From assembly GCF_900640115.1 (NCBI RefSeq), contig NZ_CAAAIW010000018.1, positions 1 to 57,606 of the forward strand: a stretch of DNA of 57,606 nt, given 5' to 3'. Of the stretch, positions 35,564-47,500 are shown piece by piece (the stretch's first letter is position 1; each line of letters opens with the position of its first letter). Both the position numbers and the translations under genes were made by a program. The notes under the pieces were generated by a model. It saw only the letters and a list, made by a program, of their open reading frames with translations, was not told the origin of the DNA and made no database searches. The DNA comes from Legionella yabuuchiae (lineage in GTDB: Bacteria > Pseudomonadota > Gammaproteobacteria > Legionellales > Legionellaceae).

Positions 35564-36559
35564 TCACCGATAGATATATGTATCTGCGCTAGCGCCAATG
35601 CGTAAAGGATAGTCTTTGGGTAATTCATCAAACACTATTCTTACTGGAAATCGCTGGGCTATCTTGATCCAGTATTCTGTGGCTTCCAGATAAGGCAGAG
35701 TGGAAGGGGCCACGTTGCCAGCCTGTACGCGATTAATTCCCCAACCAATGCTTTCCACGTGACCATGGAATGTTTTGCCGGGGTACATGTCGAGTTTGAT
35801 TTTTGCTTTATCACCTATTTTAATAAGCCGAATCGCTGTTTCCCGATAACGACTGACAACCCACCAGCGTTTTGTTTCTATTAAAGCAAATAAACCTTGT
35901 CCTTGCTCTACGTATTGACCCTCGCGAAGATTGAAGTTAGTAATGTATCCATCTGCGGGGGCATAGAGCGTTGTGTGCTCATAGTTATAGCGCGCTATGG
36001 CATAGGCAGCTTTTGCGGCCAATACATTGTTAATATTTAAGTTTTTTTGTGCCATTTTTAGCTCTTGCTCTGCAGCGATTACGTCAGTCACCTGCTCTTG
36101 TTTTTTTGCCTGAATGTCCAAAAGTTTTATTTCAGCAAGATCCCCTTTATCGGTGAGCTTCTGGTAACGACTAAGATGCTGTTCACTTAAGCGCAAGAGA
36201 ACTTTGCTTTGCTCAAGCCTTTGTGCGGCCGCTTTCACCGCAAATTCATCTTTTTCATAGTTGATTTTAGCAATATGTAACTTGGCGTGGGCTTTTTGCA
36301 TGGCATAAAGATAAGGCTTTGGATCAACGACGACTAGTTTTTCCCCTTGTTTAACGGCCTGATTTTCTCTTACATGAATCTCACTAATAGGTCCGGACAC
36401 TAAGGCTGTTACATTTACTACATTTGCAGATACATAAGCATCATAGGAGAGGGTGTCGTAATAGGCAAAATAACGATAAGCAAGATAAGCCAAAACAATA
36501 ATGCTCAAAGTAATTACCTGAGGCCAATATCTAAATGCCATTAATTTTGCACGAATCAT
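35564..36559 (-). CDS. HlyD family adaptor (AaeA-like)
   Basis: A 331-aa membrane fusion protein with one N-terminal helix (VITLSIIVLAYLAYRYFAYY), then VNVTALVSGPISEIHVRENQAVKQGEKLVVVDP, a coiled coil at about residues 75-190, and a second lipoyl half ending YAPADGYITNFNLREGQYVEQGQGLFALI. Unlike the adaptor at 2064 it has no lipobox and is membrane-anchored. It forms a two-gene operon with the FUSC pump. Confidence 0.93.
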   Translation of the reverse strand: MIRAKLMAFRYWPQVITLSIIVLAYLAYRYFAYYDTLSYDAYVSANVVNVTALVSGPISEIHVRENQAVKQGEKLVVVDPKPYLYAMQKAHAKLHIAKINYEKDEFAVKAAAQRLEQSKVLLRLSEQHLSRYQKLTDKGDLAEIKLLDIQAKKQEQVTDVIAAEQELKMAQKNLNINNVLAAKAAYAIARYNYEHTTLYAPADGYITNFNLREGQYVEQGQGLFALIETKRWWVVSRYRETAIRLIKIGDKAKIKLDMYPGKTFHGHVESIGWGINRVQAGNVAPSTLPYLEATEYWIKIAQRFPVRIVFDELPKDYPLRIGASADTYIYR

Positions 36560-36896
36560 TTTGGCTACCCGAAGGCTAAATATTAAGATTCTTTTATTTT
36601 TTTATAACAGACCTATTGAATTAAAACAAATTAACTTAACCTACAAAATGCAAAACAATAGAATCAGAATCAATTGACTTCTTTGTATTTTTCTAGATTT
36701 GTAGTCGCCCCCTGTTATTTTGGTGAAATTGAGCGATTAATTTATTTGTCAACTTGATGTGTAACGGCTCGTGTCTGCGCTTAATGGAATCGTAATTCCA
36801 TAATGCTCCTGAAGTTTTAATCGCGCCCAGACACGACGACTAAAGGTCGTCATGTCTGGGTCAGTCCATGTAGCTGGAACCACCTGATGAGATTAG
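36560..36896. other. Intergenic region after the cold-shock gene
   Basis: A 337-bp gap that takes the end of the csp gene and the promoter of the adaptor operon. It holds two hairpins, atggaatcgtaattccat at 36784 and a 15-bp stem at 36827-36861 (cccagacacgacgac / gtcgtcatgtctggg, one mismatch). The second may end csp transcription but lacks a T run. I see no gene. Confidence 0.55.
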
Positions 36897-37121
36897 TTAA
36901 GCAAATTCGGCTTCTTCAGACAGTGCTGTAACATTTGCTGCATGCAAGCCGCGTTCACCGCGTTCGATATCAAAATTTACAGTCTGGCCGGCTATGAGCG
37001 TTTTATACCCAGTCCCTTGTATCGCTGAAAAATGAACAAAAATATCATCGCCGCCGCCTTCTGGAACGATAAAACCCCATCCTTTTGCATTGTTAAACCA
37101 CTTTACTTCGCCAGTAGCCAT
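36897..37121 (-). CDS. Cold-shock protein (CspA family)
   Basis: A 74-aa single-strand nucleic acid binding beta-barrel. It reads [33 protein letters not shown], with the RNP1-like KGWGFI and RNP2-like DIFVHF motifs, then [20 protein letters not shown]. The ribosome binding site AAAGGAGG is very strong. The family acts as RNA chaperones in cold or stationary phase. Confidence 0.96.
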   Translation of the reverse strand: MATGEVKWFNNAKGWGFIVPEGGGDDIFVHFSAIQGTGYKTLIAGQTVNFDIERGERGLHAANVTALSEEAEFA

Positions 37122-37450
37122 GCTTCCTCCTTTTTGCTAACGCTATCAATCGTCGACTGGCGATAAGGCAACCTTTGGCCAGCTGAACAATTGCATTTCT
37201 CCTTAAATGACAACTGAAAATACCATTTATACCTAAGATACTTCAATGGCTCAATTCAACATAACCTAAAATCCAATTAAATCTCAAGTTCTTTTTAGAA
37301 AAAAACCCTAAAATCAACCCCGAGACGCTAATCTCTTGAGCATGATGATTAGGAGCAAATCCTAACCCCTTTTGGCATAGGACTCATGCAGCAACTACAC
37401 TTGATATACCAAATGAAGCATAAAGGATGTTCAAGTTTAGGGAGAGAGCG
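37122..37450. other. Divergent promoter region of csp and the esterase gene
   Basis: A 329-bp gap between divergent genes. Apart from the csp ribosome binding site (37125-37135) and a small inverted repeat ttaggagcaaatcctaa at 37349, I see nothing. A long 5' leader, as in cspA genes, would fit here. Confidence 0.5.
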
Positions 37451-38761
37451 ATGACAAAGGAAGTTTATGATAAATTGGTTCACATTCTGAATGAAGCAGC
37501 CATTCCGATTTCCCATCAAAAAAATTATGAAGCCATTCTAGACGACATAGGTGACGCGCGTTTTGTTTTAATGGGTGAAGCGACTCATGGCACTGAGGAA
37601 TTTTATCAAACCCGTATTGAATTAACTAAGTTACTAATAGAGCAAAAGGGGTTTATGGCGGTCGCGATTGAAGGAGATTGGCCAGACTCTTATCGCATTA
37701 ATCGATACATTATGGGCCTTGATGGAGATGACACCGCTCATGAAGCACTGCAAGACTTTCAACGATTTCCAACTTGGATGTGGCGTAACACGACTATGCC
37801 ACCATTCTTAAGTTGGATTCGAAACTATAATGACAACCTCTCTTCGCCAGAGAAAAAAGTAGGATTTTATGGTTTGGATTTGTACAGCTTAAATGCTTCT
37901 ATGGAGGCTGTTATTCGTTATTTAAAAAACAATGATCCGGAGGCCGCAGAACGGGCAATAAAACGCTATAACTGCTTTAATCATCTGGGCGTTGATCCTC
38001 AAGCCTATGGATATCTGGTTAACGCGGGAATAAAAAAGGCCTGTGTTAAAGAAGTATTAGATCAATTGGTTGAGCTACAACATCATGCCCATCAATATTT
38101 AGAGAACGATGGGCTTAACGTCCAGGAAGAATACTTTATGGCCGCGCAAAATGCTAGGCTCGTTAAGGATGCTGAACGCTATTATCGTACGATGTTTGAA
38201 GAACGAGTATCCTCATGGAATGTTCGCGATCGTCATATGGCAGACATGGTGAATGTACTAGCTGATCATTTAGAAAAACGTTTCGGCACGCCATCTAAAC
38301 TGATTATTTGGGCACATAACTCTCATGTGGGTGATGCGCGCGCAACTGAAATGGGCGAGCGAGGCGAGTGGAATATTGGGCAGTTAATCCGTGAAGAACA
38401 TGATTCAAGCGCTTACATTATCGGGTTTTCAACGTATGAGGGTACGGTTGCTGCTGCTTCAAGCTGGGATGCGCCAGTGGAGCGAAAAAAGATTGTTCCA
38501 GGTATGGAAGGAAGCTACGAGGCTCTGTTTCATGATCTCAAATATGACCAATTTTTTTTGAAGTTAATTGATAATGAGGAGATTGAACATTATCTGAAAA
38601 TTCCAAGATTGGAGCGAGCGATAGGCGTTATCTACCGCCCTGAAACGGAGCGTATGAGTCATTACTTTTTGACTCAATTGCCGTATCAATTCGATGGAAT
38701 TATTCATTTTGATCGTTCAACGGCAGTAACGCCATTGGATGTAAACCAAAAATGGGTGTAA
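37451..38761 (+). CDS. Erythromycin esterase family protein
   Basis: A 436-aa protein with the family motifs ARFVLMGEATHGTEEFYQTRIELTKLLIEQKGFMAVAIEGDWPDS, GFYGLDLYSL and IIWAHNSHVGDARATEMGE, ending with an HF-D pattern. Catalytic His and Glu residues of EreA/EreB-type esterases (EATHG, AIEGDW, WAHNSH) are present. Chromosomal relatives of this length (SucC-like, 'erythromycin esterase homolog') often sit in stress clusters and are not proven to act on macrolides. ATG 37451 has GGGAGAGA just upstream. Confidence 0.93.
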   Translation: MTKEVYDKLVHILNEAAIPISHQKNYEAILDDIGDARFVLMGEATHGTEEFYQTRIELTKLLIEQKGFMAVAIEGDWPDSYRINRYIMGLDGDDTAHEALQDFQRFPTWMWRNTTMPPFLSWIRNYNDNLSSPEKKVGFYGLDLYSLNASMEAVIRYLKNNDPEAAERAIKRYNCFNHLGVDPQAYGYLVNAGIKKACVKEVLDQLVELQHHAHQYLENDGLNVQEEYFMAAQNARLVKDAERYYRTMFEERVSSWNVRDRHMADMVNVLADHLEKRFGTPSKLIIWAHNSHVGDARATEMGERGEWNIGQLIREEHDSSAYIIGFSTYEGTVAAASSWDAPVERKKIVPGMEGSYEALFHDLKYDQFFLKLIDNEEIEHYLKIPRLERAIGVIYRPETERMSHYFLTQLPYQFDGIIHFDRSTAVTPLDVNQKWV

Positions 38762-38847
38762 GAGAGGGGGCGTTAGCTATCCTGTTTTTTTTAAATTTAT
38801 AGGCTAAGCTTAAGAGGTAAGTGACAGTGAATAAGGAGATGAACATC

Positions 38848-39045
38848 ATGAATAAAGATATTTTTGAAGGAAACTGGGAAGAAATTAAAGGCGAATTAAG
38901 GCAGTTTTGGGGAAAGCTGACGGACGATGATTTGCAACAGATAAAAGGGAATCAAGAAGAACTTCTGGGTAAACTGCAAAAACATTATGGTTACACGAAA
39001 GAAGAAGCTAAAAACGCGGTAAAAGACTTTATGAACTCCAAATAA
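38848..39045 (+). CDS. CsbD family stress protein
   Basis: A 65-aa helical protein, MNKDIFEGNWEEIKGELRQFWGKLTDDDL...GNQEELLGKLQKHYGYTKEEAKNAVKDF, the standard CsbD/YjbJ pattern. AAGGAG lies about 10 nt before the ATG. The family is induced in general stress; the biochemical role is unknown. It lies between the esterase gene and the epimerase fusion, all on the plus strand. Confidence 0.95.
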   Translation: MNKDIFEGNWEEIKGELRQFWGKLTDDDLQQIKGNQEELLGKLQKHYGYTKEEAKNAVKDFMNSK

Positions 39046-39080
39046 CGTTATACCCATTGAGTGTATAAAAGGAATATTAC

Positions 39081-41537
39081 ATGGCTAAGGAAGAAGCCAA
39101 ACCAGTGGTCATTATTACTGGTTCCTCTGGGAAAATGGGAACAGCGCTTGCACAATCGTTGCAAGACGCTTATACCGTCGTGGGATTTGATCAAATTCCT
39201 GGCTCGTGTGACATTCCTTTCGATATTACTTCAGAGGTTTCCTTAGCCACAGCGTTAGAATTATTTAAAGAACGGTACGGTAAAAAAATAGCGGCAGTAA
39301 TTCATCTTGCAGCCTATTTTGATTTCACTGGCAAAGACTCACCTCTTTATGAGGCTGTCAATGTAAAAGGAACTAAAAAACTCTTAAAAGCACTGCAGAC
39401 TTTTGAGGTTGAACGGTTTATTTATACCAGCACCATGTTAGTTCATAAACCTTGCCAACCTGGCGAAACGATTAATGAACACTCGCCAATCGAACCTCAG
39501 TGGATATATCCAAGTTCCAAGGCGGAAACTGAAGAAATCATTGCTTTGCATCATGGAAAAATTCCATACCTTATTCTTCGTCTCGCCGGATTATATGATG
39601 ATGAATCCTGTGTCCCAACCTTGGCTAATCAAATCGCAAGAGTTTATGAGCGTGATGTAAAAAGTCATTTTTATGCGGGTAATTTAAATGCGGGCCAATC
39701 GTTTATTCACAACGATGATTTAATGGATTTGTTTAAAAAAGCATTGAAATACAGAAATGAGTTACCCGAGGAAGAAATCATATTAGCCGGTGAGGTTCAA
39801 GCAGTCAGCTATAAAAATCTTCAGGAGCAAATCACACAATTAATCCATGGTGAAGAAGCTGAGATCACCACGATTCCTGCGAGTCTTGCAAAAGCAGGTT
39901 CCTGGTTAGAAGAAAAATCTGAACCGATTATTCCTGATGATTTTGATCAGGGCGAGAGACCATTTATCCGGCCGTTTATGATTGATCTAGCTTCTGATCA
40001 TTATGCGCTTGATATCTCTAAAGCTAAGAAAAAACTTCATTGGGAACCTAAACACAATATTAAAGAGACTTTGACTTCGATTATTCGCACTTTAAAAGCG
40101 GATCCCGAACGTTGGTATGACGCGCATGGCATTACTCAACCAGACTGGATGGCCGCCACTCCAGAACCCAATAATCCAGAAAATACGCGCTTAGCGTATG
40201 AACGAATATTTAGAAAACAACATCAACAAAACTTATGGGCGCACTTTTTGAATATCGGGCTTGGGTTTTGGCTTGTCACCTCACCTATGACGTTAGGATA
40301 TGAGTCTTACCCTCTTATCATCAGCGATATTGTTAGCGGAACATTATTAGTTTGTTTGGCTTATTTAAGCTTATCTTGGCGTTTGGCGCCGGCGCGATGG
40401 GGATGTGCTTTAGTCGGATTGTGGTTGATTTTTGCGCCTTTAATTTATTGGGCTCCAACGGCGGCCGCTTATTTAAATGATACCTTGGTTGGCTCCTTGG
40501 TGATTGGGTTTGCTGTTTTGGTTAGGCCACCAGTTGGTGTTGCTCCTAATGCTGCCATGCATGGTCCGGATATACCTCCTGGCTGGGATTTCTCACCTTC
40601 AAGCTGGTTTCAGCGTTTGCCAATTATTATTTTGGCGTTTATCGGCTTATTTATATCACGCTATATGGCGGCTTATCAATTGGAACATATTGATCACGTT
40701 TGGGATCCTTTTTTTGTGGGATATTTGCCCGATGCTAAAAACGGCACTGAAGAAATTATTACTTCTTATGTTTCTGAAGCTTGGCCGGTACCGGATGCGG
40801 GTTTAGGAGCAACGGTGTATGTTCTTGAAATTTTAACCGGTATTATTGGAGGCTCAAGACGCTGGAGGACCATGCCATGGTTGGTGTTGTTATTCGGCAT
40901 CATGATTGTGCCATTAGGTGTTGTTTCAATAACCTTTATTGTCATTCAACCCATTTTGTTAAATACCTGGTGTACTCTGTGCCTCATTGCCGCGGCAGCG
41001 ATGCTAATCCAGGTTCCTTATTCATTCGATGAATTAGTTGCGACCAGTACCTTCTTATGGCGACGATGGAAAGCAGGACGTCCGCTGTTGCTTATTCTGT
41101 TTGTAGGAGATACCGATGAACCGAATGAGAACGTTGCTGAGGATAATTTTGAACAGTCACCCAAAGCTATTATAAAAGAAATGCTAAGCGGGGGAATTAC
41201 GTTGCCATGGAATTTAATGTTATGCGTGGTGATCGGGGTCTGGTTAATGTTTACTCGTTTGACGTTGGATGCTTCTGGTGGAATGGCTAATGCCGATCAC
41301 CTCATTGGATCGCTAGTTGTGACAGTGACGGTCACAGCCTTAGCCGAATCCGTGCGCGCATTGCGTTTGTTGAATTTATTTTTGGCAATCGCCTTATTCA
41401 TTACGCCATTTATGTATGAGGCTCATTTAATTTCAATGATAGCAAGTTTTGTTGCAGGTGGGTTGCTCTTTATCTTATCCATTCCTCGAGGCCGGATTCG
41501 TTGTAATTATGGCCGTTGGAATAAATTTATTGTTTAA
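39081..41537 (+). CDS. Fused epimerase, SPW-repeat and VKOR-like membrane protein
   Basis: An 818-aa multidomain protein. Residues 1-340 are an extended SDR (NAD-dependent epimerase type) with ITGSSGKMGTALA, HLAAYFDFTG and the YPSSK pair of catalytic Tyr/Lys. Residues about 380-480 are an SPW-repeat domain (SPMTLGYESYP, four helices). Residues about 510-660 resemble vitamin K epoxide reductase, with the redox motif NTWCTLCLIAAAAMLIQVPYSF; the luminal-loop Cys pair seems absent. Residues about 710-810 are again SPW-like. The soluble part would face the cytoplasm and the CxxC the periplasmic side. AAGGAA precedes the ATG. The reaction is not known. Confidence 0.85.
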   Translation: MAKEEAKPVVIITGSSGKMGTALAQSLQDAYTVVGFDQIPGSCDIPFDITSEVSLATALELFKERYGKKIAAVIHLAAYFDFTGKDSPLYEAVNVKGTKKLLKALQTFEVERFIYTSTMLVHKPCQPGETINEHSPIEPQWIYPSSKAETEEIIALHHGKIPYLILRLAGLYDDESCVPTLANQIARVYERDVKSHFYAGNLNAGQSFIHNDDLMDLFKKALKYRNELPEEEIILAGEVQAVSYKNLQEQITQLIHGEEAEITTIPASLAKAGSWLEEKSEPIIPDDFDQGERPFIRPFMIDLASDHYALDISKAKKKLHWEPKHNIKETLTSIIRTLKADPERWYDAHGITQPDWMAATPEPNNPENTRLAYERIFRKQHQQNLWAHFLNIGLGFWLVTSPMTLGYESYPLIISDIVSGTLLVCLAYLSLSWRLAPARWGCALVGLWLIFAPLIYWAPTAAAYLNDTLVGSLVIGFAVLVRPPVGVAPNAAMHGPDIPPGWDFSPSSWFQRLPIIILAFIGLFISRYMAAYQLEHIDHVWDPFFVGYLPDAKNGTEEIITSYVSEAWPVPDAGLGATVYVLEILTGIIGGSRRWRTMPWLVLLFGIMIVPLGVVSITFIVIQPILLNTWCTLCLIAAAAMLIQVPYSFDELVATSTFLWRRWKAGRPLLLILFVGDTDEPNENVAEDNFEQSPKAIIKEMLSGGITLPWNLMLCVVIGVWLMFTRLTLDASGGMANADHLIGSLVVTVTVTALAESVRALRLLNLFLAIALFITPFMYEAHLISMIASFVAGGLLFILSIPRGRIRCNYGRWNKFIV

Positions 41538-41550
41538 CCTAAAAACGCGC

Positions 41551-44500
41551 TTAAATTTTAATACTAGGCAGCGTATGTTGATCTTGCTCTAAAACTTCAT
41601 CATCAGGAACCGCGCCACAAGAATCTTTGGGGTTTGGCTTAGCCGATGTTTGATTTGATGCGCGGGGTGGCAAAAAGGATTGCATTTTCTTATAACTACT
41701 TTCAACGTCATCTTGTAGCGACGAACAGGTCAATGGTTCTTGTGGCATAGATGTGCTTTCTTGAGTGTTAGAACAAAGTTTATGGATTAATAAATCACCA
41801 GCAGTAAACAACGCAGCTCCCACAGCCCCAAAAAATACGCCACTTAAAGAGATAGCGAACAGACTAACACCCAAAGGAGAAAAAACACCCGTTAAACATA
41901 AACCAACTCCTGTGATAAACCCAAGGGCCGCGCCTAAAACCAAGGGTATTTGCCAAGCACGCTTATTGGTGATAGGCGTGGTCTGTTTTGGTAATATTCG
42001 CGGTTGAGTAGAGGGGTGATGATTTTCCTGAATCGTTGTAGAGGTAAGATTTTGTTCTTCTACCAATGTTGTTTTCGCTCGTTTTAGACGGCTTGCTAAG
42101 CGATGAAGGTCACGAAATACAGGCGGCGGTGTCAGCTGATTTTTTCGTGCAAAATCCTGCTGTTTGCAAAATACATCGATCATTTTTCCTGCCTGATCTG
42201 CAGGTACGCCCATATGCATCACAATATCGGTCATTTCGGACGGGGTGTACGGTGGCAGCTGTTTTGTGTGTAACCGTCGTTCAAGTGCTGTGCTTGGCGC
42301 CCTGCGTCCTGCCATGGTAATGGGGTTTTTGGTTCCGATGAGAAAAAATCCTGGTTTTTTCGCGACCTCACCGGTGATGGGATTTTTTCCCATTAAAAGT
42401 CCGTTGAGCAGTCGCTCTAAGGTTGGTCCACAATTGATTTCATCGAGGATCACGATTTTGCCGGCATGAAACGCCTCTATTAACGCTTTTTTCTTCTCTT
42501 GGGTGGGCATACTGGCTGGTAGATAGTCAAAATCGTCATTCGCCTTTTTGCCGCTGGCAATAAGTGCGCGCAAAACAAGCTCACTTTTACCAATCCCTGA
42601 CTCACCTTCAATCACCAAGCCCCCAAGGCCTGCGGTCAATTGCGCCTGCTGCGGCGTGCTCTCGTCTCGTTGTCGCCAATCACGCAAAGCACAGAAACGC
42701 TGCACTGTATCCCATATTTCTTGGCGTGATGGTGTTAACAAGAAATCCTTGAACACCTTATTCTTTTTATTAACCAGCGGCTCTTCTGCTTTAAATCGCT
42801 CGGCAAAAGAAGATTGATATTCTTTAGGGAGCAAAGGAGATAGCAATTCATACGTGAGCTTTCGGGTTACCTGCAAGCGCTCTTCAGTTGAGTCAGTTTT
42901 TTCTACTTGCGCCAAAAGCGCTATCATTTGTAATTCTCGAGGAGAGACAAGAACGAAGCTGGTTGAGCGCGCGACAAGGAATTGATACGCTTCTAACATG
43001 ATAAAGCATGATTGCGCTATCTCATCATCGCTCCATTTGCTGTTTAAAAAAAGCGGTTTTAAAGCATCTTCATAGAGCGCAGCAGGCGTCAACGGGTCAA
43101 ATACCACGCTACTTCCATGGCGCGCAAAAAATGGGGAAAGTTTGCGCTCATCGCCATAACTGATGGGGTTTCCTGCAAAAATGACTTGATGCTGCGGTGT
43201 CAAATCGTAGATCACTCCGTTGATGAGAATACTAGGCGGCTTATGATAAAGACCTTCAAACTCAGTCCATTGTTTATGGCTTAAGTTGGCTTCATCTATA
43301 AACAATATGCCGCCTTCATCAGCCAAAGCCCAGGCTTGCATTTGACTTTCTGTAAAGATAGGCTTTTCCTGAGCCAGTATGGTTTCAACAAACGTTGTCT
43401 TTCCCGTACCGGTTAACCCAGCTAGAAAAACAGTGGGGGCTTTTTCAAGATGTTTTAATACCGTCTCTAGACGGTGCTGGTGAAACGACTGTGCTTGTTG
43501 TGGGCTGTCTTCTAAATCGATTTTTTCAGACTGAGAAGGTATTGCAAGATGCGTCATGCCAGCCCAAGCCTCATCACTCGCCGCATGGGGGTGAAGACTG
43601 AGCGCTTGTTCCCGGGCTTTAAGTTTACTTAAAGACTCGCGCTCAAGATAATCCTCAAGAGGCTCTGGCTGCGAGAGAAACGCTTTTTTCTCCTCCTTAG
43701 TGACTCTATGCAGATAGAGATAAGGAGAGCAACGAAGTAAGGAGGTGTCGTCACTGACAAGAAGCAAGCGCGTGAGGCGCTCTTGATGTTCCTGCCCTAA
43801 AAGAATCGGTGCAAGATAATCAGCAAGCGCTTTAGAAAAGCGTCCAGTGAGAATCACCTGCTCTTTTTGCTCCATTGAGGTCAGTAAGGCCGTTTGTCGC
43901 GTATTAAAACGCAACTGCGCTGTGTCTTGGTCGAACGCCCCCTCAAGGCTCATTAGTAAATCGCTAGGAGAAAGCTCTGAGACGTCGATAATCCTCCAGA
44001 ATTGGGTTTTGGTTAACTGGGCAATCGTTGTATCCGTATCCGTGCTTTGAATCACCGCTGTGTTCTGGGTTTCCTGCGCTCCCCATGGAGAAAACATCGC
44101 TTTTTTTGATATCCAACCTGGCTTAAGTGTTTTAGGAAGCGCCACTTCGGGTGCGCATTCGAGGTGTAACCGAACGTTTTCTTTCCGGCATGTCTCCAAA
44201 AGCATAGCAAAGGCATCGTCAGAGAGTGTGCGGGTTAGTTTGACGCGTAAGGGATTCCCATGAGTTTTAGCTTCTGCAATAAGACCTGGATGCCTCACTA
44301 AGGTTTGGCCATCGTACATGGTGTGTGGTACAAAGCGATAAGCCAGTTGAGGGTTTAACACATGAAACGGCTCGGCGGTCTCTAATTCTTGCAACGTCAA
44401 GTAAGAAGACAAGTTCTCCCAATCGTAACCTAGTTCAAAACGTAATGTACAGGTTTGAGGGAGTTGAATCACCTCTCCTGCATACCGAGCGCCTCCTTGT

Positions 44501-47500
44501 TGCGCTTGGCGCATGACGCGTTGAAATTCAGGATTATCAAGAGGTGCATTTTGAATCACAATCGGTTTTTTTAATGTCAGCGCTTCTTGTAATGCCCCTT
44601 GTTCACGGTATAACCGCCCCTTATCATCAAAATTCCAACGCCCAAAAAGACGGCCTGCCCAATCTTGCGTTTGATAGAGGTTAATCACCACGCTATCTTC
44701 TGCTGCTTCTGACAATCCATCTGAGACAGATAGGGCGGACTTGGGCATAAAAGAGCTTACAGGACAGCGCTCTCGCACTTGAAAGCGGGAATAAAAATCA
44801 GCCCCTTCATAGCAGTCAGGTGCTTTGGTGTTGATAAGCCCAATGACGTTCATCTTCTTAGGCAATGAAACACCATCCACACTGGGATTGGCATCACAAA
44901 TCGTATTGAAGCGCACGATTTCTTCTGCTGTAAACGCATCAAAGTTGACAATTAACACACTGTCTTTTGAATCATACCTCGTAAGAAACGAATAAAGCGC
45001 GCCGCCAGGACCTGGCTTTAGTTCCCCATAAACTCCTTCTTTTCGCAACACATAAGGCGCACTACAGATTAAATCCTGGGCATTGTTCACGTAGAAAACA
45101 GGTCTTGAAATACCCCGTGCATACTCTTGCAGTTCTGCGGCGATGTTAAACGTTTGCGACTCGGACTCACAGAGAATTAACCGGCTTGTTTGACCGTTCG
45201 GTTGTAAGCAATGCTTTGCATACTCTAAAAATGATATAGGGGCTATGCGAGGCGGAGCCCAGGTTTTAAAAGCCGCTTCATATTTTTTAGAGGCGGATAT
45301 GTGCTCGAACACTTTGGCTACATCACGGATAATCTCTTTTCGAGAGGATAATGAGAGAGCCTTCATGAATCCGTTTACTTCTTTTTTCTTCATAGCCGAC
45401 ATGCTTTTCTGAAGCTGTACTTGCCAGTTTTGATGGTGGCTTTTAAATTGTTCTAAAAGCGTTTCGGTGAAGACCCGCACCGCCTCATTGGAGCTAATGA
45501 TACCAAGAGCCCATGCAGGCGGTCCGTTGATATCGCGGTGTAATAAGCCATCCACTGCCTCTTTCGAATACTGAAACTGCTTCTTAGGCAGCGCTTTTAA
45601 AATCACGTCCCTATTGGTATCGCTTGTTATCAATAAAAGTCCACCATGCTCAATAAATGCATTGGGATCTTTAATGCGTAGGGTTGGAAGAGAAAGTTGA
45701 TCCTCTTTGTTCACAGAAATCAGACGCCCTAAATCTACCTCTTGTAAAAGATGGACTAGCGCATCATGTGTTACTCTCCTTGGACCGTCTTCATGGTTGG
45801 GGTTATAGACGCTCCACTCGTCCCGGCTGAGGCGTGTAACCCCAATCGCATGCCAAGGATTTGCCAATAGAGCGGATTCTCCAACCTTGAAACCATCCAT
45901 ATAGTCTTGAAAATGATCGCCTATAAAATAGAAGCCGTCCTCATCTGACTTAGCCTCTATTGCAGCGATCAGCTTATTAAACAGTTCTTTTAGGGGAGCA
46001 GAGAGTTTTTCTAGGCTTCCATCCCAATGCCCAATCGTTGTCAGCATCTCGGCCATGCCCAGGTTATCTTCTAAAAAAAGACGCGATAAAGGCAGACAAA
46101 TGCCATCTTGTACTTTGGGAATTAATGCAAGATTCGTTTGAGTTAAGGTGCAATACTGGCAAAGCTTCTCGGTAACCATGCCTTGATTTTTACTTTGATT
46201 GATTCCACTATAATGAAATGGCTTATCTTCTGGGGTTGGTGTAAATTCCTTAAATTCCTTGGAATTGTGTTTGGGCATTTTAGGTTTATCGAATTCAAAT
46301 TCACTAGCGTGGGGCGTTGCTGAAGAAGTCGGCAAAAAAGGCACCGGCGCTTGGCTAGTCGCTCGTAAAAAGACTCTCTCATAAGCGGCTCGAAGGGCGC
46401 TTAACGTAGCTGGGCTTAGACGTATCTTTCCAGTGCTACACCAAGAAATAACTCTTTGAATCTCCCATTGCGATAGAGTGCTACTGAAATAAAAATCCAA
46501 GACTTTTAAGTTTGGGGTGGCTTGCAGTAATCGTGCTAGCGCAGGTGAGGTAATGTTTGAGCCACCTACATGAAGTGTTTCAAGCGATTGTAATTGACTT
46601 GTCTTTAAATCGAGGTCATCGTTTAGATTTTTACAGTCTATAAACAAGTCTTTCAAGTTTGGAGCGGCTCGCAGAAAGCCAGCTAGAACGGATGAGTTAA
46701 TGCTTAAGTCACTTAATCGAAGCGTTTCAAGCGCGGGTAATTGATTTGTCTGTAATTTGATGTCACCTTTTAGATGTTTACAGCCATGTAAATACAAATT
46801 TTTCAAGTTTGTCGCGGCTTGCAGTAATTGTGCTAGAGCAGGTGAAGTAAGGCTTGATTCACTTAGGTGAAGCGTTTCAAGTGCTTGTAGATGATTTGCT
46901 GGTACATTGATGTCACCGGTTAGATTTTTACAGCTATATAAGCTCAAGTCTTTCAAGTTTGTCGCGGCTTGCAGTAATTGTGCTAGAGCGGGTGAAGTAA
47001 TGCTTGAGTGGCTTAAGTCAAGCGCTTCAAGCGATTGCAATTGATTTGCCTTTAATAATGGATTTGTCGTTAAATCGACGTCATCATTTAGATGTTCATA
47101 GTCTAGAAGCAAGTCTTTCAACTTTGGAGCGGCTTGTAGAAAGATAGCTAGAGCGGATGAGTTAATGCTTGAGTCACTTAATCGAAGCGTTTCAAGCGCT
47201 TGTAATTGATTTGCCTGTAAATTGATGTCACCTATTAGATGTTCACAGCCAATTAAATCCAAGACTTTCAAGTTTGGAGCGGCGTGCAGTAATTGTGCTA
47301 GGGCGGGGGGGGTAATGCTTGAGTGACTTAAGTTAAGTGTTTCAAGCATTTGTAATTGATTTTCGTGTAAATAGATGTCACCTGTTAGATGTTCACAGCC
47401 AATTAAATCCAAGACTTTCAAGTTTGGAGCGGCGTGCAGTAATTGTGTTAGAGCGGGTGAAGTAATGCTTCTTGAGTAAGTTAATTCAAGCGTTTCAAGC

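Noticed and set aside
46143-46382. 79-codon ORF on the same strand inside the giant gene
   Set aside because: It is an out-of-frame shadow within the continuous 2,337-codon frame.
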